This document shows positions 7,132-13,169 of a stretch of 13,169 nt of DNA, in pieces; position 1 is the stretch's first letter; every line of letters starts with the position of its first letter. The stretch is taken from positions 1-13,169 of the forward strand of contig JBEKFO010000065.1 in assembly GCA_050013275.1 (NCBI GenBank), written 5' to 3'. A model generated the notes under the pieces. It worked only from the letters and a program-made list of their open reading frames with translations. It did not search any database and was not told the DNA's origin. The position numbers were made by a program, and so were the translations under genes. This DNA comes from Roseiarcus sp050013275. GTDB taxonomy: Bacteria > Pseudomonadota > Alphaproteobacteria > Rhizobiales > Beijerinckiaceae.

Positions 7132-7143
7132 GTTTCACGTGAA
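7132..7143. other. parS-like palindrome (candidate ParB-binding site)
   Basis: GTTTCACGTGAA contains the perfect 10-bp palindrome TTCACGTGAA (7134-7143) and matches 12 consecutive bases of the bacterial parS consensus TGTTTCACGTGAAACA. The last bases (TTG instead of ACA) and the first (C instead of T) do not match. It lies 25 bases after the TPR stop codon and about 1.1 kb before rpsT. ParB binding is inferred from the match only. Confidence 0.4.
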
Positions 7144-7150
7144 TTGCTCG

Positions 7151-7259
7151 CCCTCACCCCAACCCCTCTCCCGCAAGCGGGCGAGGGGCTTAGCGGCGCC
7201 GCCTATCCCCTTCTCCCGCCTGCGGGAGAAGGTGGCCGGCGAAGCCGGCCGGATGAGGG
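7151..7259. repeat. Three-hairpin intergenic palindromic repeat element
   Basis: The 109-bp block starts CCCTCA and ends TGAGGG (terminal inverted repeats). Inside are three stem-loops: CCCCTCTCCCGC (7163-7174) with GCGGGCGAGGGG (7177-7188), one mismatch; CCTTCTCCCGC (7209-7219) with GCGGGAGAAGG (7222-7232), a perfect 11-bp stem; and GGCCGGC (7234-7240) with GCCGGCC (7244-7250), a perfect 7-bp stem. The wording is that of a dispersed repeat I know from Rhizobiales genomes, but copy number cannot be tested here. It separates the TPR gene from the TauE/SafE gene and ends 37 bases before that start, so it may form RNA hairpins that insulate or stabilise transcripts. Confidence 0.75.
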
Positions 7260-7296
7260 GCCGCGCGAGCTCATCAACCTTTCAAGCGGGAACAAT

Positions 7297-8097
7297 TTGA
7301 CCCCTTCCCTTCTCGCGCTGCTCGCGCTGGTCGGCTTCGTCGCCGGCTTCGTCGACGCCATCGCCGGCGGCGGCGGCCTGGTGACCGTGCCCGCGCTGGC
7401 GCTCGCCGGCCTCGATCCGGTCGCCGTCGTCGCCACCAACAAGCTCGCGGGCACCTTCGGCTCGGGCTCGGCGACGTTCGCCTTCGCGCGCGCCGGCAAG
7501 ATCGACCTGAAGACCATGGCCGAGCCGGCGCTCGCCGCGCTGGTCGGCTCGGTGGCGGGCGCGCTGGCGCTGCCCTATGCGCCGCACGGGGCGTTGACGG
7601 CGGCGCTCCCCTTCGTGCTGGTCGCCGTCGCGCTTTATTTCGCCCTTGCGCCGCCGATCGGCGAGAGCCTGAGAAAGGCGCGCCTCAGCCCGCGCCTTTA
7701 CGCCCTGACCCTGGCGCCGGCGATCGGCTTCTACGACGGCGTGTTCGGCCCGGGCGCCGGCTCGTTCTACATGATCGGCTTCCTCGCGCTCGCCGGCTTC
7801 GGCCTGATCGGCGCCATCGCCAGCGCCCGCATCGCCAATTTCGGCTCCAACGCCGGCTCGCTCGCGGTCTATGCGCTCAGCGGCCATATCTGGCTCGCCC
7901 CCGGACTGGCGATGGGCGCGGGCGCGCTCATCGGCGCGCGCCTGGGCGCGCATTCGGCGCTCAGGGCCGGCGCGCGGCTGGTGCGGCCGCTGATCGTTCT
8001 CGTCAGTTGCGCGATGGCGCTGAAGCTGGCGACGGTCCCCGGCGCGCCGCTGCGCGAATGGCTCGAACCGATGCTGCGCGGCGCGATCGGCGGTTGA
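7297..8097 (+). CDS. TauE/SafE-family membrane permease
   Basis: This 266-residue inner-membrane protein with about eight hydrophobic segments belongs to the TauE/SafE group, linked in characterised members to export of sulfite, sulfoacetate and related organosulfur anions. The two internal-repeat signatures are present: GFVAGFVDAIAGGGGLVTVP at residues 13-32 and GFYDGVFGPGAGSF at 144-157, each with the characteristic glycine cluster. TNKLAGTFGSGSAT at 47-60 follows the first. TTG at 7297 is chosen because the frame upstream is only repeat sequence, a GCGGGA stretch lies a few bases before it, and the hydrophobic first helix begins at once. Length fits the family (about 250-270). The substrate is unknown. 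A second gene linked to sulfur anions, the YeiH-family transporter, lies about 0.75 kb downstream, which may or may not be meaningful. Confidence 0.9.
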   Translation: MTPSLLALLALVGFVAGFVDAIAGGGGLVTVPALALAGLDPVAVVATNKLAGTFGSGSATFAFARAGKIDLKTMAEPALAALVGSVAGALALPYAPHGALTAALPFVLVAVALYFALAPPIGESLRKARLSPRLYALTLAPAIGFYDGVFGPGAGSFYMIGFLALAGFGLIGAIASARIANFGSNAGSLAVYALSGHIWLAPGLAMGAGALIGARLGAHSALRAGARLVRPLIVLVSCAMALKLATVPGAPLREWLEPMLRGAIGG

Positions 8098-8123
8098 CGG
8101 CGCGCAGCGCGAATGCTTATAAG
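8094..8123 (+). promoter_or_regulatory. Sigma-70-type promoter of rpsT
   Basis: TTGACG (8094-8099), an 18-base spacer and TATAAG (8118-8123) match the consensus at 5 of 6 positions in both boxes. The -35 box overlaps the stop codon (8095-8097) of the permease gene. Transcription would begin near 8130, giving rpsT an untranslated leader of about 85-90 bases. In E. coli S20 represses its own translation; whether this leader does the same cannot be told. Confidence 0.7.
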
Positions 8124-8216
8124 CGCGGCCAACAGGCTGGGCCGCAACCCGGCCTGATCGGTTTTGAGCGAACGCGCGTTTTCTTACGGCGCTTCGCAGC
8201 GAAGGAAACGAAGTTC

Positions 8217-8483
8217 ATGGCCAATACCAAGTCGGCGCAGAAGGCCGTCCGCAAGATCGAGCGCCGCACCGCGGTCAACAAGTCGCGGCGCAGCCAGATG
8301 CGCACCTACGTGCGCAAGGTCGAAGAGGCGATCGCCGCCAAGGACGCCAAGGGCGCCGCCGAGGCGCTGCGCGGCGCCGAGCCGCTGGTGGCGCGCGCCG
8401 CCCAGAAGGGCATCCTGCACAAGAACACCGCGTCGCGGAAGATTTCGCGCCTCGCCAAGCGCGTCAAGGCGATCGCCGGCTAA
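8217..8483 (+). CDS. rpsT: 30S ribosomal protein S20
   Basis: This 88-residue, strongly basic protein binds 16S rRNA in the body of the small subunit as a helical bundle. The sequence is canonical from MANTKSAQKAVRKIERR through NKSRRSQMRTYVRKVEEAI to HKNTASRKISRLAKRVKAI near the C-terminus, and the length matches the family. The ATG is preceded by GAAGGAAACG, a good ribosome-binding site. In Caulobacter and several Rhizobiales rpsT sits directly before dnaA; here the next gene is a DUF3297 protein, so that linkage is not kept. Confidence 0.98.
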   Translation: MANTKSAQKAVRKIERRTAVNKSRRSQMRTYVRKVEEAIAAKDAKGAAEALRGAEPLVARAAQKGILHKNTASRKISRLAKRVKAIAG

Positions 8484-8519
8484 AGGCCAAGCGCCGGCGC
8501 GCGCGAGACATCGCTCGAA

Positions 8520-8768
8520 ATGACCGATCAGCCGCCCGACCGTCTCAGCGTCGATCCGGCCAGCCCCTACTACGACGAGGCGGCGATGAGCCGCGGCGTC
8601 GGCATCCGCTTCAAGGGCCGCGAGCGCAACGACGTCGAAGAATATTGCGTCAGCGAAAATTGGATCCGCGCGCCGGTCGGCAAGACGCGCGACCGCAAGG
8701 GCAACCTGCTGACCATCAGGCTGACGGGCGCCGTCGAGCCCTATTATCTCACGCCCGCGAGCGAGTAG
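8520..8768 (+). CDS. DUF3297 family protein
   Basis: This 82-residue soluble protein of unknown function starts 36 bases after the rpsT stop, so it is probably on the same transcript. Family features are plain: an N-terminal PPDRLSVDPASPYYD at residues 5-19, a central GVGIRFKGRERNDVEEYCVSE at 26-46 (given here by its ends GVGIRF and VEEYCVSE), and WIRAPVGKTRDRKGNLLTI followed by LTGAVEPYY near the C-terminus. There is one cysteine (Cys43) in the conserved core. The ATG has no obvious strong Shine-Dalgarno. Typical members are of similar length and widespread in Proteobacteria. No function is proposed. Confidence 0.88.
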   Translation: MTDQPPDRLSVDPASPYYDEAAMSRGVGIRFKGRERNDVEEYCVSENWIRAPVGKTRDRKGNLLTIRLTGAVEPYYLTPASE

Positions 8769-8816
8769 CCGCTCCCCCCGTTGACATCGTCGAGCCGCGG
8801 GTTTTCCCTTGGCCTC

Positions 8817-8834
8817 CGCGCGCCCATGCGCGCG
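8817..8834 (+). promoter_or_regulatory. GC hairpin just before the YeiH-family Shine-Dalgarno
   Basis: CGCGCGC (8817-8823), loop CCAT and GCGCGCG (8828-8834) form a perfect 7-bp GC stem. It ends directly before the AAGGGGGGAAG ribosome-binding region (8835-8845). It has no U-run, so it is not a standard terminator. It could modulate translation or processing of the transporter mRNA, or act as a weak stop for the rpsT transcript. A perfect TTGACA lies at 8781-8786, but no good -10 follows at 17-18 bases. Confidence 0.4.
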
Positions 8835-8850
8835 AAGGGGGGAAGCCATC

Positions 8851-10239
8851 ATGTCGATCGAGACGGCGGCGGCGCTCAGCGCGCCGCGTTCGGGTTGGCG
8901 CGAATTGTGGACGCGCGAGGATTGGTGGGCGATCTGGCTCGGGCTCGGCATCGTCTTCGCCAGCCTGATCCTCTATGAGTCGGGCGCGAGCCTGCGCTGG
9001 CTCGCGGTGCTGCCGGCCAAGTGGTCCTCGCCCGGCCAGCTCGCCGCCGATCTCGCCGCCAACGCGCTGCGCTATGTCGCGGCTTTCGCGTTCTGGCTCG
9101 TCGTGTTCTCGATCGCGCTGACGACGCTCGGCTTCAAAGCGCGTGAATTCGTGCCGGCGTTCGTCTTTCTCTATCTCGCCGCGCTCGTCGTCTTCTGCGT
9201 CGGCCAATGGGATCAGGCGAGCTATTACAATCTCGAGCCGCCGCTGATCGCGCTCCTCGCCGGCCTCGTCATCTCCAACCTGATCGGCCTGCCGCGCTGG
9301 CTCGACGCCGGGTTCCGCGTCGAATTCTATATCAAGACCGGCATCGTGCTGCTCGGCGCCACCGTGCCGTTCACCCTCGTCCTGCTCGCCGGCCCGATCG
9401 CGATCCTGCAGGCCTCGATCGTCTCGATCGTCACCTTCCTCGTAATCTATTTCGCCGCGGTGAAGATGGGCCTCGACCGGCGCCTCGCGGCGACGCTCGG
9501 GGCGGGCGGCGCGGTGTGCGGCGTCTCCGGCGCCATCGCCATCGCCGGCGCGGTGGGGGCCAAGCGCGAGCATGCGCCGATCGCCATCACCGCGGTCATC
9601 CTGTGGGCGATCGTGATGATCTTCGCGCTGCCGCTGGTCTCGCGCGCGCTGGCGCTGCCGACCGGCGTCGCCGGGGCCTGGATCGGCACGTCGGAATTCG
9701 CCGACGCGGCGGGCTACGCCGCGGCGACCTCCTACGGCGCGCTCGCCGGCAAGGTGGCGGGCATCGCCGGCACTTCCGATCAGGCGACGCTCGCGTTCAC
9801 GCTGATGAAGGTGGTCGGGCGCGACGTCTGGATCGGCATCTGGGCCTTCGTGCTGGCGATCGTCGCGACGACGTACTGGGACGAGCGCCCGGCGGGCGGC
9901 GGACCCGACGCGGGCGAAATCTGGCGCCGGTTCCCCAAGTTCGTCATCGGATTCGTCGTCGCCTCGATCGTCGTCACCGCCGTGACGGCGAACCTGAGCT
10001 TCGCCGACTTCAACAAGATCGCCGGTCCCGGCCTGATCGGGCCGATCAAGGACCTGCGCACCTGGGCGTTCATCTTCTGCTTCCTCTCGATCGGCCTGAC
10101 GACGCGCTTTTCCGAGCTCGCCGCGGCGGGCCGCAAGCCGCTCGGCGCCTTCACCATCGGCGTCGCCGTCAACGTCCTGCTCGGCTTCGTGCTGTCGGCC
10201 TTCGTGTTCGCGTCCTATTGGGCGAACCTCGGCAAGTGA
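8851..10239 (+). CDS. YeiH-family (putative sulfate exporter) transporter with N-terminal extension
   Basis: This 462-residue inner-membrane protein has about 12 hydrophobic segments. The C-terminal ~330 residues carry the YeiH/UPF0324 core: LEPPLIALLAGLVISNLIGLP at 128-148 (named by its ends), FYIKTGIVLLGATV (159-172), GAGGAVCGVSGAIAIAGAV (217-235) with Cys223, GTSEFADAAGYAA (279-291) and a final GLTTRFSELAAAGRKPL (415-431). Classic YeiH proteins are about 340-350 residues, so residues 1-127, with two or three extra hydrophobic segments (about 28-42, 75-92 and 100-117), are an extension. The family is annotated as putative sulfate exporters, with thin experimental support, and the substrate here is unknown. 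The ATG at 8851 has a strong AGGGGGGAAG ribosome-binding site. The next gene starts 8 bases after the stop, so the two form an operon. Confidence 0.9.
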   Translation: MSIETAAALSAPRSGWRELWTREDWWAIWLGLGIVFASLILYESGASLRWLAVLPAKWSSPGQLAADLAANALRYVAAFAFWLVVFSIALTTLGFKAREFVPAFVFLYLAALVVFCVGQWDQASYYNLEPPLIALLAGLVISNLIGLPRWLDAGFRVEFYIKTGIVLLGATVPFTLVLLAGPIAILQASIVSIVTFLVIYFAAVKMGLDRRLAATLGAGGAVCGVSGAIAIAGAVGAKREHAPIAITAVILWAIVMIFALPLVSRALALPTGVAGAWIGTSEFADAAGYAAATSYGALAGKVAGIAGTSDQATLAFTLMKVVGRDVWIGIWAFVLAIVATTYWDERPAGGGPDAGEIWRRFPKFVIGFVVASIVVTAVTANLSFADFNKIAGPGLIGPIKDLRTWAFIFCFLSIGLTTRFSELAAAGRKPLGAFTIGVAVNVLLGFVLSAFVFASYWANLGK

Positions 10240-10247
10240 GCGGCGCC

Positions 10248-10499
10248 ATGAACGGATGGGCCGCGCTGCGCAAAGCTCTGGCCGCCGCCTTGAGCGGCCG
10301 GAGCGATGGCGCGACCTGTTTCGGCTGCCGCCATTTCGACAACGACCCGGCGGCGATGGAGGCCGCCTTCCCCGGCCTGACCACCTTCAGCTCCGGCCAC
10401 GCCAGCGTCCGCGCGGACGACGGGTTGTGCGCAAGACACGCGACGTACCTCAACGGGCGGCAGGCTTGCGGGCAGCGGGAGGCGAGGGCGGGCGGGTGA
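10248..10499 (+). CDS. Small Cys/His-rich protein, possible metal-binding
   Basis: This 83-residue soluble protein has no signal peptide or membrane segment. It carries a Cys24-x2-Cys27-x-His29 cluster (CFGCRHFDNDP) and a Cys61-x2-His64 pair (GLCARHATYLNG), with a further Cys74 and His51. The pattern of C-x2-C ... C-x2-H ... C suggests a zinc or iron-sulfur site, but no named family is recognised. Between the clusters lies FPGLTTFSSGHASVRADDG (41-59), resembling conserved short proteins I recall from alphaproteobacteria. It starts 8 bases after the YeiH-family gene and is very likely co-translated with it. The GC-rich base use matches its neighbours, so it is native. A role in regulating or assisting the transporter is only suggested by the linkage. 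Confidence 0.7.
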   Translation: MNGWAALRKALAAALSGRSDGATCFGCRHFDNDPAAMEAAFPGLTTFSSGHASVRADDGLCARHATYLNGRQACGQREARAGG

Positions 10500-10663
10500 G
10501 AGGGGCTGCGGAAATCGCTCGGTAAACCCTGGACGCGGCGGAGCGGAATCAGCGCGTTAGGCGCCAGATTCTGTCCCTTTGCCGGGAGCGGCGGCGTGGG
10601 CCGAGGAAAGGGATCGCGGCAAGCAGAGCGGGCGTGCGCGGGGTGAATTGGGGAATTCGTATC

Positions 10664-10699
10664 CTGTCGCCGTAATGCCGTAATGCTGTCGCCGTAATG
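10664..10699. repeat. Short direct repeats CTGTCG/CCGTAATG in the 10500-10747 spacer
   Basis: CTGTCGCCGTAATG occurs at 10664-10677 and again at 10686-10699, with an extra CCGTAATG (10678-10685) between, giving three CCGTAATG units. Elsewhere in this 248-bp spacer TCCCTTT (10574-10580) and AAAGGGA (10607-10613) could pair as a loose 7-bp stem. No gene is supported here. The base composition drops towards AT from about 10650, marking the left edge of the low-GC islet. Confidence 0.6.
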
Positions 10700-10747
10700 G
10701 CCTTACTTGTGGGATGCCTAGCCAACTAAACATCAGTCAGCGGCTAT

Positions 10748-11317
10748 TTATTTTGCAGGCGTTACTTCGCATGCGTCGAGTATGTAACCGGGAACGGCTT
10801 TGAGTTTGGCGGCGACAAGTATTTTCACACTGTCTAGCTCTGTCGTCTTCCGATCAAGGAACAGATATATGTATTTTTTGCCAGTCTGTAAGTCATAATA
10901 TCTCGCGGCGCTAGTTTCGTCGCAATAATTCAGAACGCTAACAACTGCTATTCGCACAATGTCTCCAGGCCTTACCGAGGACTTGCCTACATAACTCTCG
11001 TCAACGCGAGTTTCTATATATTGATATTCAAATTCGGTGTCGGTGGTGACGATATCGTCTCCAACTGTCAATTTATCGATATCGTGAACGCATCCAGTTG
11101 CCAACACGCGAATTGCCGTGCCATAAAACCCAAAGTCAGATGGTGAAAAACCTCCCTGGACCCGCCGCTCAAGAGATACACAAGGCGCGACCAATACATC
11201 ATCCGCATATGTGGCGTTGTTACCTGCAAATACACATTGGAACGCAAGTATACATAGAGCGTACACGCGCACAACATTTCGACCGGCAATACACTTCTGG
11301 ATATAATATTTGCGCAT
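10748..11317 (-). CDS. Exported four-cysteine protein of unknown function
   Basis: The 189-residue product has a signal peptide: a basic N-region (MRKYYIQKCIAGRNVVR), a hydrophobic stretch at 18-31 and a likely signal peptidase I site after TYA at about residue 38. The mature part keeps four cysteines (46, 76, 132 and 183), enough for two disulfides in the periplasm or outside. SSVRPGDIVRIAVVSV (113-128) and LQTGKKYIYLFLD (143-155) look like beta strands. No family is recognised. ATG 11317 is chosen over TTG 11332 because AAGG and GAG precede it at usable spacing. Sampled 60-base lines inside the gene are about 38-55 percent GC against more than 70 percent in its neighbours, and it uses many A/T-ending codons, so acquisition by transfer is likely. 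It stands alone and convergent with the YeiH unit. Confidence 0.7.
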   Translation of the reverse strand: MRKYYIQKCIAGRNVVRVYALCILAFQCVFAGNNATYADDVLVAPCVSLERRVQGGFSPSDFGFYGTAIRVLATGCVHDIDKLTVGDDIVTTDTEFEYQYIETRVDESYVGKSSVRPGDIVRIAVVSVLNYCDETSAARYYDLQTGKKYIYLFLDRKTTELDSVKILVAAKLKAVPGYILDACEVTPAK

Positions 11318-11489
11318 TATCTCGGCCTTCAATCGATTGACAATTGCAACGATTGCCCCAGCATTGTGACACTCGCCACGAGCCTAACAACACTTCCGCC
11401 CCGGCGTGGCGCGGCGGAAAGACGTCACGCAAGTCCTTGAAATCGCCCCCACGCGCCCGAAAACGGCGCCGCCCCTCGCTCCGATTGGC

Positions 11490-11536
11490 GCTGGGACAAG
11501 CCGCCTGCCCCCCGTCATGGCCAGGCTTGTCCCAGC
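11490..11536. repeat. Inverted repeat with perfect 13-bp arms, 13 bp downstream of mutL
   Basis: GCTGGGACAAGCC (11490-11502) pairs perfectly with GGCTTGTCCCAGC (11524-11536) across a 21-base centre containing CCGTCATGG. The words CCGTCATGGCC and GGCTTGTCCC belong to a dispersed intergenic palindrome I recognise from Rhizobiales genomes. It could act as a transcript end for mutL, but no U-run follows on either strand. The rest of the 11318-11549 spacer shows no gene. Confidence 0.7.
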
Positions 11537-11549
11537 TTCAGCCGCCCCC

Positions 11550-13169
11550 TCACCTTCTCCCGAACAACCGCTCGATGTCCGCCAGCTTCAGCTCCACATA
11601 GGTCGGGCGGCCGTGGTTGCATTGGCCGGCGCCGGGGGTCGCCTCCATTTCGCGCAGCAGCGCGTTCATCTCCTCGGGCCTGAGTTTTCGGCCCGAGCGG
11701 ACGGAGTGGTGGCAGGCGATGGTGGCGAGGCGGTGGTCGAGGCGGCGCTCCAGCGTCATCGCGCCGTCCTCGGCGGCAAGGTCTTCGGCGAGGTCGCGAA
11801 CGAGCGCGGCGAGGTCGGCGCCGTCGAGCAGCGCGGGCGCTTCGCGCAGCAGCGCCGCGCCGGGGCCGAAGCCTTCGACGACGAGGCCGAGCTTTTCCAG
11901 CTCGTCCGCGCGCTCGATCAGCGCCGCGGCGGCGCGCGGCTCGAGATCGACCACCAGCGGGCTAAGTAGGATCTGCCTGATAACGCCATTTTGCTCGCGC
12001 TGGCGCTTCAGCTTTTCGTAGACGATGCGCTCGTGCGCGGCGTGCTGGTCGACGATGACCATGCCGTCGCGAGTCTGGGCGACGATGAAAGCATCGTGGA
12101 GCTGCGCGCGCGCGGCGCCGAGCGGCGCGGCGAGGTCGGCGCTCTGAGGCGGGGCGGCGCCGGCGCTCGCGTCGGCGGCGGGGGCGAAATCGGCGAACGA
12201 GGCCTGCGCGGCTTCGGCAAAGCGATTGGCGCTGCCCAAGTCCGGCGCGGCGGGCGAAGCGCGCCAGTCCCAATTCTGGGGAGGCGTCGCCCCGCCCCGC
12301 CAGGACGGCGCGCGCATCGCGGCGAGCGTGCTCGTCCCGCCGGTCGTCGTCGCGCGGTGCAGCGCGCCTTCCAGCGCCTGCCGGACCGCGCCGACGATCA
12401 GGCCGCGCACCAGGCCGCCGTCGCGAAAGCGCACTTCGGCCTTGGCGGGATGGACGTTGACGTCGACCTCGTGCGGATCGCAGGCGACGAACAGCGCCGC
12501 GACGGCGTGGCGCCCTTGCGGGAGATAGTCGAGATAGGCCGCCCTGAGCGCGCCGGCGATGAGCTTGTCGCGCGCCGCGCGGCCGTTGACGAAGAAATAC
12601 TGCGACAGCGCGTTGGGCTTGTTGAGGGTCGGCAGGCCGACCCAGCCGGTCAAGCTCACGCCCTCGCGCAGGGCGTCGATGCGCAGGGCGTTGGCGATGA
12701 ACTCGTCGCCCAGCGCCTGGCGCATCCGCTCGCGCTCGCCCGCTTCGCCGGGGCCGCAGGCCGGCCAGTCGAACGCGGCGCCGATCTCGCTGGCGAAGGA
12801 AAAGCGCGTCTCGGGGTTGGCGAGCGCGAGGCGGCGCACCACGTCGGCGCAGGCCTGCGCCTCGCTGCGGTCGGTCTTGAGGAACTTGAGCCGCGCCGGC
12901 GTCGCCGCGAAGAGTTCGCGCGCCTCGACGCGCGTGCCCGAGGGGTGCGCCGACGGGCGCAGCGCGCCCTTGACCCCGTCCTCGACGCGCAATTCGTAGG
13001 CTTGCGTCGCGCCGCGCGCGCGGGTGCGGATTTCGAGCCGCGAAACGGACGCGATCGAGGGCAGCGCCTCGCCGCGGAAGCCCAGCGTCGCGATCGCGGT
13101 GAGATCGCCGTCGGCAAGCTTCGAGGTCGCGTGGCGCTCGACCGAGAGCGCAAGGTCCTCGGCGTCCAT
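11550..13169 (-). CDS. mutL: DNA mismatch repair protein MutL, N-terminus off-window
   Basis: MutL links mismatch recognition by MutS to strand incision. 539 residues are visible. The apparent Met at the edge (MDAEDL) is internal: the first ~60 residues, with ATPase motif I, lie beyond 13169. Present are the GHKL ATPase motif GFRGEALPSIASVSRL (30-45 as seen), NGRAARDK (195-202), and the DVNVHPAKAEVRF motif (236-248) ending the N-terminal half. A long Ala/Pro-rich linker (about 275-350) follows. The C-terminal dimerisation and endonuclease domain has DQHAAHERIVYE (374-385), matching DQHA-x2-E-x4-E, plus ACHHSVRSGRKL (485-496), GQCNHGRPTYVEL (515-527) and a terminal FGRR. The intact metal site implies a nicking MutL, as expected for bacteria without MutH. 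Confidence 0.97.
   Translation of the reverse strand: MDAEDLALSVERHATSKLADGDLTAIATLGFRGEALPSIASVSRLEIRTRARGATQAYELRVEDGVKGALRPSAHPSGTRVEARELFAATPARLKFLKTDRSEAQACADVVRRLALANPETRFSFASEIGAAFDWPACGPGEAGERERMRQALGDEFIANALRIDALREGVSLTGWVGLPTLNKPNALSQYFFVNGRAARDKLIAGALRAAYLDYLPQGRHAVAALFVACDPHEVDVNVHPAKAEVRFRDGGLVRGLIVGAVRQALEGALHRATTTGGTSTLAAMRAPSWRGGATPPQNWDWRASPAAPDLGSANRFAEAAQASFADFAPAADASAGAAPPQSADLAAPLGAARAQLHDAFIVAQTRDGMVIVDQHAAHERIVYEKLKRQREQNGVIRQILLSPLVVDLEPRAAAALIERADELEKLGLVVEGFGPGAALLREAPALLDGADLAALVRDLAEDLAAEDGAMTLERRLDHRLATIACHHSVRSGRKLRPEEMNALLREMEATPGAGQCNHGRPTYVELKLADIERLFGRR

Noticed and set aside
10574..10613. Rho-independent terminator after the Cys-rich gene
   Set aside because: The 7-bp arms enclose a 26-base loop and no U-run follows, so it is not a convincing terminator.
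11098..11340. Plus-strand 80-codon frame in the low-GC islet
   Set aside because: It is antisense to the signal-peptide-bearing gene and lacks a ribosome-binding site or recognisable features.

Overview
The window is GC-rich, gene-dense bacterial DNA that reads as alphaproteobacterial chromosome. The order Hyphomicrobiales (Rhizobiales) is the best guess. The evidence is the style of the FabI and TadD-like proteins, a short-sigma/anti-sigma gene pair, an oligopalindromic repeat of a kind I associate with Rhizobiales, and a TTAA-N7-TTAGC box resembling a CtrA site. The genus cannot be fixed from sequence alone. Most of the window is ordinary core genome. One low-GC islet (about 10.7-11.4 kb) looks acquired.

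Left part (1-6090): the window opens inside a leftward class II DAHP synthase gene, the first step of aromatic biosynthesis. A rightward MFS transporter (TTG start) follows and overlaps tail-to-tail with leftward fabI, the NADH-dependent enoyl-ACP reductase of fatty acid synthesis. A 203-bp divergent intergenic region with two inverted repeats separates fabI from a rightward pair: a small sigma-70-like factor and, with a 4-bp GTGA overlap, a single-pass membrane anti-sigma-like protein. The anti-sigma gene overlaps tail-to-tail by 4 bp with a leftward M17 leucyl-aminopeptidase-family gene.

Middle (6091-10499): a rightward run starts with a TPR lipoprotein resembling TadD of Flp/Tad pilus systems, with a CtrA-like box about 50 bp upstream. 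The next spacer holds a parS-like palindrome and a three-hairpin repeat element. Then come a TauE/SafE permease, rpsT (ribosomal protein S20) with a clear sigma-70-type promoter overlapping the permease stop codon, and a DUF3297 protein. Last are an N-terminally extended YeiH-family (putative sulfate exporter) transporter and a tightly linked 83-residue Cys/His-rich protein.

Right part (10500-13169): an AT-richer stretch carries short direct repeats and a leftward gene for an exported four-cysteine protein that I do not recognise. A 13-bp-arm inverted repeat follows. The window ends inside leftward mutL, whose product keeps the C-terminal endonuclease motif. Its N-terminal ATPase start lies beyond the right edge.

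The points most worth a second look are the parS-like site near an rpsT that lacks its usual dnaA neighbour, the CtrA-like box before the TadD-like gene, the YeiH plus Cys-rich microprotein unit, the sigma factor with a degenerate region 2, and the low-GC islet. No complete new defence or metabolic system is evident. No intergenic gap exceeds 300 bases.
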